From: Formicarius rufipectus
Lineage: Eukaryota > Chordata > Aves > Passeriformes > Formicariidae
Assembly: GCA_013399695.1 (NCBI GenBank)
Contig: VXAU01004744.1
Coordinates: 231,429-295,428 of the forward strand
Direction: 5' to 3'
Length of the DNA stretch: 64,000 bases
The notes beneath the pieces are model-generated. The model saw only the letters and a list, made by a program, of their open reading frames with translations. It did not search any database and had not been told where the DNA came from. Positions 34,570 to 46,619 of the stretch are shown here, in pieces. Both the position numbers and the translations under genes were made by a program. Position 1 is the first letter of the stretch. Each line of letters starts with the position of its first letter.

Positions 34570-37500
34570 CACTTGTGAAAATGCCATCACGGGTGTTTTT
34601 TGTCACTGGCACTGCCGTTCGTTCCCCCATTGCTTCTGTTCATGCTCTTCTTTCACCCTTTGCCTTCAATGTGTTTCACTGCGTTGCCAGCTTGAGCAGC
34701 CTCAGACTGGTGATGCTAAAACATAATTGCTTGGTTATCCAGCTCTTCTGAAAGCTCCTCCTTCGTCAGTAGGGATTTTGATACTGATGTTTCACCCACC
34801 TAACCAGGTCAAGGTGCGTTCTCCTGCAAATAGACCAAATTGCATCAGCTCAGGATATGCCCCTATTGGTTGAACACACCTTCTAGGGCACTCTTTGAGC
34901 AGCATGTCCTGGTGGGCAGGCTTCAATGTCCCCTCGCCCTGTGTACAGGCTGAAAGCACCATTTGGTTTATATTCCAAAGACACGGTTTTATCTAAGCAA
35001 GGCTTTTTTTTTTTTTTTTTTTTTTCTGAAGCCAGGACTATAGTGAACTGTTTTCCCCAGTACATCAGTGAAAATAGATGGATTGTTCTGCCCCATAACA
35101 AGCTTATCCTTACAATTTCTGGGCATAACTTTTGTGTGTTTGAAAGGACTAAGACTAGGGGTCAACTTCACAAAAAACAGGATGCAAGCATCTTTTATTA
35201 AGGGTGTAACTTAAATCTTAGAGATCTTTCATATAAGACATCTTCTGTACTTCATCTGAATTTGGAAAATATATTTTTTTTTTCCTTTTAGTAAAATTGA
35301 ATTTGGGAAATACCCCCCAAAACCAGACTGCCCACACAGCTGGTATAAGGTTGCTGTAGAAGGGTGGATGAAGGGTGTATGTCAGGGTGAGGCTGCAGAC
35401 CCACCGTGTGGGATGGCAATGGCTGGCTGTGAAAGAGGAGAGCTAGAGCCTCCCAGTCCCGTGGTCCACCTCGGGAGAGTATGAGCTCTTCTGTCTCCTG
35501 TTACAAAAGGTATCTCAGCTGTCAAATACTCATCTCACCAACTGTCCCCTGGGGCCATGACTTAGCCAACTGAAGCCTGAGAGTGGGGTTGCTTTCGATC
35601 TCTCTGCACAGAACGTTGCTCCTGCTGGAGAGGTTACAAAGCCTCCAGTAAGTCATTTTGATGAGACCTTGTCTCTACAGCAGAGGAAACTTCTGTGCTG
35701 ACTGTGCTAAAGATTGTGAAAGCAGTGACCCAAGTAAACCAGCTGGCATGGAGTCCCTTCTTTCTGCAACCTGGCAGCAGCTTGCAGACAAACTGCTTTG
35801 ATTCACCAACACTATCTTCTGCTTTTATGGGTGAGTAGCAGATCTGGTCTGTAAATAACACAAGATGGAAAAGCATAAAAAGAACGATTTACACCTGGGT
35901 TTCTATTCTGAACCATTCAACCCAGCTGTTCCAAAACTTAGGGACCCTCTTTCACAGAGGTTTAGAAAGAACTGTTGTGTTATCTGAATGAAAGTTCAGA
36001 GCTAGCAACAAATGAACTAACAAACAAACCACCTCAACAGAAAAGCAGATCTCAGATCTGAGCCCTGCTTTATGCCAGCACAGAAGTGAGACAAGAGCAA
36101 AGCCAAACTGGCACTTCAGAGTCTCCTGCTACTGGCAATGTTTTCTACACTTAGGGCCTTTGGGACTGCCTCAGGTCAGAACAGCACATTACTCTGCCCT
36201 TCTGGTGGGAAGCCTTCAGCCCCTGGGGCTGTATGGAGGAAAAAAGGACCAGGGAGCTCTCAAATGCCTGCAAGGATCAAGAGGCATCTGCTGGGCTGTG
36301 AGAAAAATGCAAATAAAAGCTGCAGAGGAAGGAAAAAAGGCATCTTAAAAGGGATTTATTGTGCAGGAAAAGTAGCAGAGCTAAACTGAATCCTCTGATG
36401 CAGTAAGAGATGGAAATGTACATCCATCCATAGTCCATAACATTGAAAATTAGTCTGGGAAATTAATTCCTCATTATGAAAATGGATATGACAACAGAAT
36501 AAGCTCTGAGAATTGGTCTTAGTGAGAATGCTGTGGCTGAAGGATGGTGTTGAGCATGCCCTCGGATGCTCAGGCACTAGCTGGCCACGTCCCAGTGCCT
36601 TGTGTGTGCTTAAAAGGACAGGGCCTTTGTCTTCTGGACATCTGCCTGGGGCTCTGATGGCAGTTCTGTCTGATGAACCACAGAGCCAGGTTCGAAGTTT
36701 GAAACTGGGGAAATTTTATACTGTCTTGTCTAGAAGATGATTTTTTTTAATTTGAAAAACAAGGCAGGAAGGAAACCAGGCTCTTCCCTTTGTTTTCAAA
36801 GCCCTTGCCCTCAAAGAAGTACATTCTTCTCTCATTTTGTTATCATCTCCATTTATTTTTTTGAGATCTGAGATGCTAATCCCCCCTGGTATTTTCAATG
36901 GCAGCTGTGTGGCACACCTCTATCCTGCTGATGAGGGCTAAGATTTAATCTGGCCTGTCATTTCCCTCCAAGAATGGTCTTAGTGTTTCACAGAGTTTTC
37001 TATTTGTATTTGGATATTCAGTTATGTGAATTCAGTACCTGTTCAGTACCTGAAAATCTCTTGAGTGGGATCAAATACACATTTTACTTCAATAATATCA
37101 AGCTCCTAGCACTGTGCTGCAGTTTCTTCTTACAGAAATTTGAATTAGTAGCATAATATAGAAAATTCAATAATCAACTTATTTTTAGAAGTGGAATTTC
37201 AGGTTGCTATTATAGCTAATAACTGAAAAAAAACCCACAATGATTTGACCTCAAGATACATAAGTGAAAGAAAAAATGTCTAAATGCAGAACAAGACTGT
37301 TATCTGCTTTTTGGGAGGAGAGCAGTAAGATGGAAGAAGCAACGTGGTTATTAATTTACTCCCCATTTGCAGTAACTGAAACTCCATTTTGAAGCTCTAA
37401 AATGGTGGTGCTGTGAAGCTGGGCAGTACTTTCCTCACACCGTAAATAAGGCGAATTAAGAGCTGCTGAGGTTATTTCCGTGTAGACCTCACTAATGGGC

Positions 37501-40500
37501 AGGCACAGGGAGAGGAGACACAAAGGCTTGGAGAGGGAAGGTGGGATTGGGCTGCAGAAGAAAGAGACGGGATGCAGATGCAGAACAGACTCGATTTCAC
37601 CGGTGTGCAGGATTAAAGCAGCTATAATGCAGGGTGGGGAAATGAGTGCTGATGTGCCCATCAGAGCACCCAAATGCTTAATAGCCATTAATCTATTTTT
37701 CCTCAGGACATCTGTAGGAATGCAGTGCTACTGCCCTTATCTTACAAATGAACATCAGAGGGGAGTAGTTTCACCTGAAGAGTCCAGCCGCATTCCATTA
37801 CTCCTCCCATCAACACTTTGGTGCAGGTCTGCTGGTGTGGTGTCCTACAACCTCTGGGAAGAGGACAGGGAGGCTGAGCATCTGACCTAGTAGGCACAGC
37901 AGTCATCTAACAACCTGGAGCATCCAGACAACGTTTTGAGATTTAGTAGGATTACAATTCTTCCTCAGTTTGAGCTACCTTGAGCTGCTTGGAGATCTCT
38001 AGGACCACCAAGTGGGTGACATGAATATCACAGCACTCAGCCTGAGCTGTGATTATGTCCAGATTTGTACCAGTTTCTTCTTTTCTTTGGCTTGGCCTAT
38101 TGGTGGTGTTTTCTGGAGCTCCACAACAGTGTAACTATTGTATGATATTTGTCTGAAACAATGTTAAAAAATGTAGCATTTTTTGAACATATAACTATTT
38201 TGGAATTTTGCTTAAAGTAGTGATGGAATTAATTAGCACATGTAGAAGTCATTCAGGTAAAAGGTAGTAAAACTACACCCCAAACACATCCTCTATATAT
38301 TCCTGAAGCAGTTTTCAATTCTAGTGAAAGCAGTGTTCCAATAGCTTTAATTTTTGCAGCTGACAGGTTATTTTATGTTCGAAATAAGAAAATCAAAACT
38401 AGAACAGCCTTGCACAGAGGTAAGAGCTCAGATTTTACAGCAACAGCCCGAAGTGAGTGGCCTGATTGCAGACACCCTGCATCTGCAGAGCTAAACACAG
38501 TTAGAGCCTCAGAAAATGTAAGGATGTTGTTTTTATTGTGAATCATTCTTTTGTTTAACCTTTGAAGTGAATGCTATTCCAGCAAAAAGGCAGGTATTTG
38601 TCAAAAAAGGTGTCCAATTTTCAGCAGTAGATGTGCAGACCTGTGCTGTGCATTTCATTTTGGTATTGAGAGTTTATAGTGACTGCTTTGGTTGGACATG
38701 TCCAGAATATATGATCAAACTGTTTGCAGACCCAATTCAAAAGTGGTTTGTGTCATTCTTTTGTCTCTCTCACTAATGTGGTCATTTGGAAAGCTTTCAT
38801 TTGCACATTTACAAGTAATTTAAGGTTTTTCTTGTCTAGGATCTCCCCAAACAAGATCTGATTATTGCTACTTATATTTGATTTAGACCATGATTATAAC
38901 AAGAGCACTTCCAAACATGCAAAATTCATGAATTCAGCTATTCCCAGCCCCAAATGATAAAATGTTAAATACAATATATGTGAGAGTCTTCATTTCCTTC
39001 TAGCTTTTGAATCTTTCATATGAAATCAGCCTATATTTTCAAGCTTTTCTTCATAGCCAGGAGTGCTAAAGGCTTTCTATCCTCCAGACCAATTTGTTCT
39101 CAGTTTTTCAAGCACAAATGCACACCATAAAGAATAGGCAAGTCAAAAAGTTACTAAAAATCTTTGTGAACCATCTGCAATCTCCAAGTAGTACAGGAAA
39201 ATAACCCTATAAAAACTGTTACTAAATAACACCAGATTAGATGCTATGTAAAAATATTCATATCCCAAAGCCAAACACACTAAACTCACTGTTTGGGCAG
39301 AGAAATTTTTGGCATCTTTACTGAAAAGCAGCTTTGCTACACCAAAAAAAGAAAGAGAAAAAAGGAAACTAATTTCCCTATTGGATTCTTTCCTGTGTGT
39401 TTGAAAATTATATGAGGATGTGCCTTGCAGGTGTTACAGCTAAAGCTTCAGTAAATTAAACAAACTGTTGGGTTAGAGCAAATTCATTCTGCAAAAACAG
39501 GAACCACAGTGGTTTCTGCTTCTGTCTCACAAATCCAAAATGAGAGCACAAAAAATATTGTCTCAGAAACCCAAAATGTGGGAGCACAGCATATTCTCAC
39601 ATGAAAGCTTGGAAATGCTGCATCCCATGGAAAAATGTGAGTGCAGTGCTGGGCTGGACCATAGCACAAGGATAGATCCACACACACACAAAATACCCCA
39701 ATTAAATTTTTGCTACTCCAACCTGGCTTTCAATATGAACATAATTTATGGGGACTGAGGATAAGTTTTAAAACAGACAGGCTGTTGAATCCTGAGACAT
39801 TTCCACCCACTCTGTTTTCACTGCATAAATCAAAGCCTGCCTTTGTTCGGCAGCCGTATTGTAGGAATGTCTAGGAGTTCAGAGCAGTGATTGAGTTATC
39901 TTTGAGCTAGCTGCCCTGCAAAAAATAGAGACCAAAATCCTCTGGAGTGTAAAGTTCATGGGCTATGTGTCTGGTTCAACAGGCACCATCCAGAGCTGCA
40001 GGCATGGCTGGAGCCCTTGGTATACCAAAACAAAACTGGTCCACTTGCAAGAGAAGCATCAGTCAACAAAAAAGCACATTCATCAGCAAGTTATAGTGGC
40101 TACACATAATCTGTAGATAAAGGTGGTCTATGGAAAAAAGTGGGCATCTATGTATGGCACAGAATAGCATTAAAATGAGGGCTGTGTAAAATATGTAGCA
40201 GTCATTTAGCTTGTAACTGGCTGGTTGGACAGATGGCGCTTCTCAGGGAGCATCGTAGCAGGATCAAGGTTTTGTGGAGAAGGCAAAACATCAGCCATGC
40301 AGTTATATTGAGAGGCTCTTCCTCCTTTCCTCGATGAACAGGAGAAGCTGCCTGAGGAAAATACAAACATATTTGAGAGAGAAGAGGGAACCAGCAGTAA
40401 GGAAGGTCAGCATTGCTGAAGGGTCAAGGGCTGCGCTCAGCACTGCAAGGGAGTCATCACAGGGAGAACAACTGAGATTGTCTGCATTGCAAGGGGTGCA

Positions 40501-41049
40501 GGGGCTCTTCAAGGCCCCTGCTGCTACTCTGAAGATGCAGGTTTAGCTGGGGATAAACCAGATCTCCAAGAGAGGGTAAATAATCCAGTAACTGTAAGAT
40601 GAATTACATGATGGACTACAGCAGTTAGTATGTTTATCGTATATGTACTTCTATTGTAGCTAAATTAATTGAAGTAGCTGTATGGTATGAGCAGAGGTCT
40701 CAGGAATTAACCTACTCATTCAGATGTGACCTCTCTCGCTAATGCTCAGAAATTAGCAATACATCATTTGTTCTTCTAAGATCTTTGGTATCTTAATCTC
40801 TGTCAGTGCTTACAAAAGCAATTGTAATTGTGCAAAATAAGCCAAAGGGGTGGCTAACACTAATCGGATCAGAATTGTGGTAGCATCACTTAACTCTAAA
40901 GAGATTTTGATTTAAAGAACTGAAAGGCTCTTCTTCTCTTTCTTCCTTCCTAAAATTCAACAGCTTCTCAGACCTGCCAGCATAACTGCATGTGCCAGCT
41001 ATTTCTCAAAATGATATGCATTAGAAAAGTTCATAGTGCAATTCTTGGG
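34570..41049. other. No gene; includes a 22-base T run
   Basis: Mostly AT-rich, with a T run at 35004-35025. The longest frames (131 codons at 37495-37890 and 110 codons at 37356-37688, on opposite strands) overlap and are unrecognised. From 37.9 to 39.4 kb there is almost no open frame. A partial CTCF-like 3' half (ACAGATGGCGC) lies near 40231-40241. Confidence 0.5.
35004..35025. repeat. Poly-T run (22 bases)
   Basis: Twenty-two consecutive T residues. They generate the poly-F and poly-K stretches of the short frames crossing them. Confidence 0.85.
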
Positions 41050-41134
41050 GATTCCTGAGCAGGGCCAGAAGTTGGACTCGATGATCTTGACAGGTCCCTT
41101 CCACCTCAGCATACTGTATATTTCCATGATTCTA
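41050..41134 (+). mobile_element. CR1 LINE 3' fragment
   Basis: 'Cctgagcagggccagaag', 'ttggactcgatgatcttgac' and 'aggtcccttccacctcagca' are followed by a decayed 'tttccatgattcta'. This is the standard CR1 3' terminal order. It is a severely 5'-truncated copy of about 85 bases. Confidence 0.85.
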
Positions 41135-41940
41135 GTGCTAAAAGTCACCCACCCACATCCATGTTAGTCTGGTTTGAGGACATCTTCTGTTGATAGGTGG
41201 CAGGGTGGGCAGGGAGGATCAGGTGTTGTAGAGTCATCACAACACACCAAGTTGCATTCTCTCTCCAGGGAGTGTGAAGTTGAAAATAGAGATTTCCCAA
41301 AGGGCCTGCTCATTAGCAGGGCTCTTGGAGCGGATCTCTGGGAAAACCAGACTGGTGCATGGGAAGTATTCACCTGCCTCAAGAAAACACGTGGAGGGAG
41401 GAGTCACTAGAGGGTGAACATCAGTTGTGAGTGTGTGTGTGCACAGCTGAAGGTGGGCACCACTCACTCCTCAGGTGCCATGTGCCCAAGCCCAGCTCAG
41501 TGAAAGGGCTCAGCGAGGGACACCGGCTTGCACAAACCTCTTTGTGTTGGTGTTGGTCTGACATGGTCCCAGTGCTGGGCCAGGCTTTCCAGATGCAAAG
41601 AAGAGAAGCTGAAATACTTGGGATCCTGAGGAATGATACTCTTTTGTCCAGGAATTTATATGTGCCCAAACTACGGCAGCAAACAAACAAAAAGTAAAAA
41701 TATCTGCTTTTCTATGCGCTGGAATTTTCCTGAGCTAGAGATCTCAGTTTGGTTTTATAACCAGGCAGATATCAGTAACCTCCATCTCACTAAAGAAAGG
41801 ATTTATCTTCTCCTTTAAAAGGTCCTCTATATTTTTATCCAGGGGCTAAAGTAGACAGAAGGAAAACACTGAAGATAGCAAGAGAGAGAAAAGGCAATTC
41901 TGGAAAAGTGCTGCAAGAGCTTTTCCTCAGCTCAAATCTG

Positions 41941-41975
41941 TTTGTTTTGTTTTGTTTTTTTTGTTTTTTTTTTTT
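41941..41975. repeat. (TTTTG)n-like T-rich tract
   Basis: TTTTG units that grade into pure T runs. Confidence 0.8.
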
Positions 41976-43148
41976 GCTTCTGCACTCAGTGGCCTGACTG
42001 TCTCTCTTCAGTGTGTTTCACCAGAAATAAAAGCTGTCACAATATTTCCTCTCGAAGTGCCACTGTGTGTTAGGTTTCAGCTCCTGGCAGGTGTATGAAA
42101 TACCAGCTGCATCAGATGCACGCGAACATGGAAACTTAAAAATGGCTTCGTGAGCCACGGGCCCACTTTGCCTTGCTGTGTCACTGGGCAGGTGTCCTTT
42201 CAAAGGTTTGCTTCAGAAAGGACAGACTGATCCTGGTGGTGACATACTTAAAACTGCTGAGTGATGCTTTCAGGAGCCAGGCAGGGAATGCCGCTTCCAA
42301 CGTGCCTCTGCAAGGCAGGGGATGGGGCTGGAGCTCCTCCTTCAAAAACTGTGTCAAATCACAGGTATCTTGGCTGAACTTTATTTTGAAATGTTTTAAT
42401 CCCTTTCTTGGGGGCAAAGTCAAATCTCCCTTCCCTGGCTTTGATCTCAGCTGCTGATGCTGTGTTTCTAGAGCATTATCTGTGAAACAGGAGCAAAGAC
42501 GGGGGGAGATGCTGTCCCTGCAGCAGGGAGCTGGAGCAATCCAGGTTTTCTCTCGGGTGTGTGCCCTGCAGCCTTGCAATGCTTTCCTGCATTTGTTGCT
42601 TTCTGTATCCATAGAATCTTTTTACTCTTGCATGAAATTTAATGTTATGAAGAATTATTCCTTTTGAGTAGCATGAACCCACAGAATTTTGGCCGTGTTG
42701 CTGGGAATTATGGTATATCAATCTGCTGGCACCACAATTCATCCATCTCGGTCCATTTCATTTTCTGTTTTAATATTTAATTGCACTTGAGGACTTTTTT
42801 TAAAAAACAAAAAATTATATTTAAAGCTGATACACTTACTGAAAGTTCTGTAATTCTAACTGATACATCATTCCTGCCACAGAATAGCTGTGGCAGAAGT
42901 GTCATATATGTTGATGGACAACATCGGGATAGACTCAGCACAGGATGGAGGATTTTGTCCTTGATTTCAGCAAAAGCCATCTAGCCTGATGCTCTTCTGC
43001 TTTTAGCATGCAGCACACTACCAAAATATTTATCTAGGGCCTTTTCCTAACATTGCCATTTTTGCCTGTGGTTCTGCAGTGACTGAGCACGCAGTTACAC
43101 AAGGGCAGCCAAGTGCGGCAGGGCGGGACAGGATTCTCTCTCTGTCCA

Positions 43149-43162
43149 CCAGGAGATGGCAG
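43149..43162 (+). promoter_or_regulatory. CTCF-like motif
   Basis: CCAGGAGATGGCAG matches 13 of 14 positions of CCASYAGRKGGCRS, the mismatch being G at the Y position. Moderate support only. Confidence 0.3.
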
Positions 43163-43988
43163 TGGATATGCTGAGTTTGGGGCTTTTTCCCCTTTATTTC
43201 TTATACTGTCTCCCTGAAAGAGAACGGGTCTTTTGAGGACAACAGAGCTGTAACGCTTTCATTTCTGTTAAATTTTTTTTTTCAATGCTTGCATTTACAT
43301 CCTTCCCACACCTCCCTCTGCAGCACAATGTTCCCTGCATCCCACACCAGCTATTCACCTTTCCAATGTCAGTGGATCACCCCTACAAATAGGCACAGAG
43401 CAGTGTCACAGATGCTGAACACCAGTATTGGAGGGTGAAAAAGAAGGGGATTTTTTGGAGCTGGCATACAGCACATGCACAGGCTGCAGCACCTCGTGCA
43501 CAGCCTCGATTCCAGTGGTTTCCTGGCCGTGCTTGCTTTAAAGACAAATACACCCCTGTGAAAAAATTGAATTGACATTTAGCTTCTAGATTTCATCCCT
43601 GACGTTTTCAGCTGGCCAGAGGATGGTAAGAGACACGTCTCCTTGCCTGTGTGCCTTTGGGCCATATAACTCATAGCACTGCAAGTCTCCTGCTAAGGAC
43701 TCTGACATTTTCTGCTGCAATGACTTCCATCAGAGGGCTCCCAAAAAGGGTACATTAACATATGAAGTCCCATAGATTTTGGGAGGACAGGAGACAGTAG
43801 CTCAGAAAGGGACAGTTTTCTGCACCTGCCCCGCCAGCAACACTCACAGAGCAAAGTCCTTGTGTTGTCCCTTCTCTCACCATTTTGGAGTGGACCCTCA
43901 GGAGTTTTGTGCCTTCTGCACTTGCAGGCTGTTCAATGAACTGCAATTAGATTCAAATGCCACAGCCAAAAACGTGGACTTTTTTTTT

Positions 43989-44000
43989 NNNNNNNNNNNN
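43989..44000. other. Assembly gap (12 N)
   Basis: Twelve undetermined bases follow eight T residues and lie 30 bases before a 20-base G run. The true gap length is unknown, because small N runs are often placeholders. Confidence 0.98.
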
Positions 44001-44030
44001 TGCGCAAGGCAAGGGTGTGTGGTTGTTGTT

Positions 44031-44050
44031 GGGGGGGGGGGGGGGGGGGG
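44031..44050 (+). repeat. Poly-G run (20 bases)
   Basis: Twenty consecutive G residues, flanked by GTTGTT on the left and CGTGGGAGGAGG on the right. Such a run is rare in vertebrate DNA and could form a G-quadruplex. It is also a classic sequencing problem, and its position beside the gap suggests its length may be unreliable. Confidence 0.8.
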
Positions 44051-44897
44051 CGTGGGAGGAGGAAGAGTGGGATTATTGCTATAAATAAAGAGAATCCAAG
44101 TCCCTATTTCACATAGTGCTCCAAGAACATTATCAGGGACACCTGAAATGCCCCAGTTTTTCATTTCTCCTATCAAAACATTTTCCTAAATAATTATAGA
44201 GTGTTAAAAATGGATTGCCATACCCAGGAGAATTTGTTCTTTGTTTGCCAGGAACAAATAGGCCAAGAGAATGTGCGCTCAGCATCACGAGTGGTGTTTG
44301 AAGGAAAGAGCAAAGTCAAAATTCTGTAGACATCACCAGAGATGCTCTTTTTTCAAAGTGAATTTTTATTACATGTTGTCAGGGTTTCAGGAAAAACTCC
44401 TGCACATTGTGGTCCTAGGGCCTGGGGGATAAGGAGGAATCTCCTCATCTGAGAGCAATGCACATGCTGCTGTTTACACAGAGGAATTTTTGTTATTCTT
44501 TCTGAAAGTGACCTCTTCAAAACTGTTCCTTTCCTTCTTAAGATGTTGCTTCAAAAAAAAGCACCGTGTTTTGATTACAACAGTCATGTTTATAGTGGTT
44601 TGCACTTCAGTGACATTACTGTGCCTCCTCTGATAATCCCTGAGACCTGTGCAAACACAAACCTGGAAATCCTGCTGCCATCAGTACCTCTGCAAATTGT
44701 TTTCCACTTTCAGAGAATCCTTCTTGAGTTATGTGTGCCTGAACAATCTGTTTCCTATTGTAATGTGATGCCAGGTGGCAGGAAGATGAGAGAGGGACTC
44801 AGCACACCTAGTTTCTCCTTGGAAGAGAAAAAAACTGGCCTAAAATCTCCTTCCTCCCTCCCCCCACCACCCTTACACCCCCAGGGATGGTTCTGTG
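44051..44897. other. No gene recognised
   Basis: A 138-codon plus frame (44543-44959) runs into the CR1 fragment that follows and shows no known domain, so it is not called. Confidence 0.5.
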
Positions 44898-44967
44898 CAA
44901 AGCTAAGAGATGGACTAGCTGATCCTTGTGGATCCCTTCCAACTCAGCATATTCTGTGATTCTGTGA
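44898..44967 (+). mobile_element. CR1 LINE 3' fragment
   Basis: 'Gatggactagctgatccttg', 'tggatcccttccaactcag' and 'attctgtgattctgtga' give the CR1 3' end with two terminal octamer copies. It is heavily 5'-truncated. Confidence 0.88.
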
Positions 44968-45551
44968 GAGGTCCAGGACATGCTGATTTCCCTGTGGGTT
45001 TGCCAGGCTGAACCTTCCCACCCACACACATGGGTAGGGCTTGTTGGAGCTGGGAACTGGTCGAGGGCTCTACAAGGAGTAAGGCAAAGCAGTAGTTGTT
45101 CAGTGAGACTTAGAAGAAACATGGAATACTTAAGCAGTACAAAACCAAGCAGATCCCTTTGGGGTGAGTGTTGCTGTTGCCACATTCGCTTCCCTGCTCA
45201 GTTGCAGCCATGCCCCAGGCAGCAAAGAGCACATGGCTGTGAGACAGCCCCCTCACACTTTGTGCCAGATGGAAGTCCACCTATCCCCTTAATTCTTTCT
45301 CTCTCCTCCCAAGGGCACTCCTCACTGTGAAGAAGGTTTGACAGGGGCCTGAGGACACCCTGTGTGGACAGCAGGACAAAGCACCTCCCTCTGGGAAGCA
45401 CTGCAGTGCGGCCATGCCCAGCCTTCATGTGCTGCACACCCCATGGAGGTGTCAAGGTCACTTTGCACAGTCCTCTTATTTCTCCTGCTTCCTCTACTGT
45501 GTGAGGTCAAATGTATCTATGTACCCTGAGAAACAGGACAGTTTGCAATCG
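44968..45551. other. No gene recognised
   Basis: A 583-base gap between two CR1 fragments of opposite orientation. Frames of 116-125 codons on opposite strands overlap here and are unrecognised. Confidence 0.5.
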
Positions 45552-45610
45552 TAGAATCATAGAATTGTTTAAGTTGGACAAGACCTTTAAGATCATTGAG
45601 TCCAGTCAGG
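45552..45610 (-). mobile_element. CR1 LINE 3' fragment
   Basis: The plus strand reads 'tagaatcatagaattgttta', 'agttggacaagacctttaa' and 'gatcattgagtcca', the antisense of the CR1 3' end. It is a short copy of about 60 bases. Confidence 0.9.
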
Positions 45611-46503
45611 TGTGTGACTTGATAAGAGAGCTGCCTATGGACCCCGAAGTTGCTCATGGTATGAAAAAAGCCTAGTCAAACCCACCCATTTACATTGTGT
45701 TCTCAGCAGAGAGCAAGGCAGGCCTCTCCCATCCTCCAGCCCTCTACCCTATGCGTGCATTTCTTCTATAAATTATTTCTGAATGTCTTACATTCAGGTT
45801 ATGGGACTTCTGAAAAATCTTTGCACACATTAATCTGTATCTAGTATGTATGTGTACACACAGAGGGACTCCAGGGACAAGTGCTTTCCACCATTTCCAT
45901 CAACCCTCTCCCCTCTAGTCTCTCTGGTAGTTTGTTACTTTCACTTGCTGTTCCTTGTCTTAAATTAAACTGTAAGGCTGTCCTCGCAGGAGATGTCTTT
46001 TATTGTGGGTTGTTGAAAGGGGTTTTGCAGAGAAACTGGAGCAGCAGATAGAGCTCTCCAGGCACTACTGAAATAATAATGAAGTAGTTTCACCAAGGTT
46101 GGACCAGCGAGTGTTGTCGGCTGGGTCTGAATTCTGCTTGTCCCTGAAAATTGCTTAGGTAATAAGATAGCTGCTTTAAAATTGCTGGGGGTATCCCACA
46201 GGATTCTGCTTTGACTCTGATTTCCATTTGCAGCACATGTTCTGCCATTTGGCCAGCACCATCCACCCGTGTGAGCTAATTTAAGGTTGCTAAACAGATG
46301 ACACAGAACATACATCTTTTATATTTGATCTCTGCACTGGTGAGTTATCTGACTGATGGTTAATCTCAACTTGTAATAGGATTTGCCTACACATCTCCAA
46401 GAGTGAGATATTGGTCTTCTTTAAATGGCAACTCAGGGGGAAGCAAGCCTGAGGGAAAGGTGAGAATGTTAATTTGTACTTTTTTGGCTTCTTGTTTTCG
46501 TAG
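45611..46503. other. No gene recognised
   Basis: A 116-codon minus frame (45965-46315) has no known domain. No repeat family seen. Confidence 0.5.
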
Positions 46504-46619
46504 ATTGGACCCGGTGCTGTGTGCTTCTGTGGGGAACAACAGGGTCATCAACCCGAGTAGCTCCCTGTCAGAGGGGACAGCATCTGCCAGCTCCATGGTC
46601 ATACCTGCACACAGCAGGG
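46504..46619 (+). other. Weak candidate exon
   Basis: The acceptor-like 'tggcttcttgttttcgtag' ends at 46503. The next 116 bases lie inside a 127-codon open frame (46403-46786), with residues NNRVINPSSSLSEGTASASS, and are followed by GGG|GTAGGA. The peptide is Ser-rich and not recognised. The donor is only moderate, and a long minus-strand frame (46387-46749) overlaps, so chance is the simplest explanation. Confidence 0.18.

Larger units (their letters stand above)
41135..43988. other. No gene; T-rich run at 41941-41975
   Basis: T-rich low-complexity DNA at 41941-41975 (TTTTG units). Overlapping frames of 143 and 94 codons at about 42173-42612 lie on opposite strands and are unrecognised. Confidence 0.5.

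Noticed and set aside
43779..44176. Open frames with poly-Gly or poly-Pro across the gap
   Set aside because: They cross undetermined bases and the G20 homopolymer and cannot be trusted.
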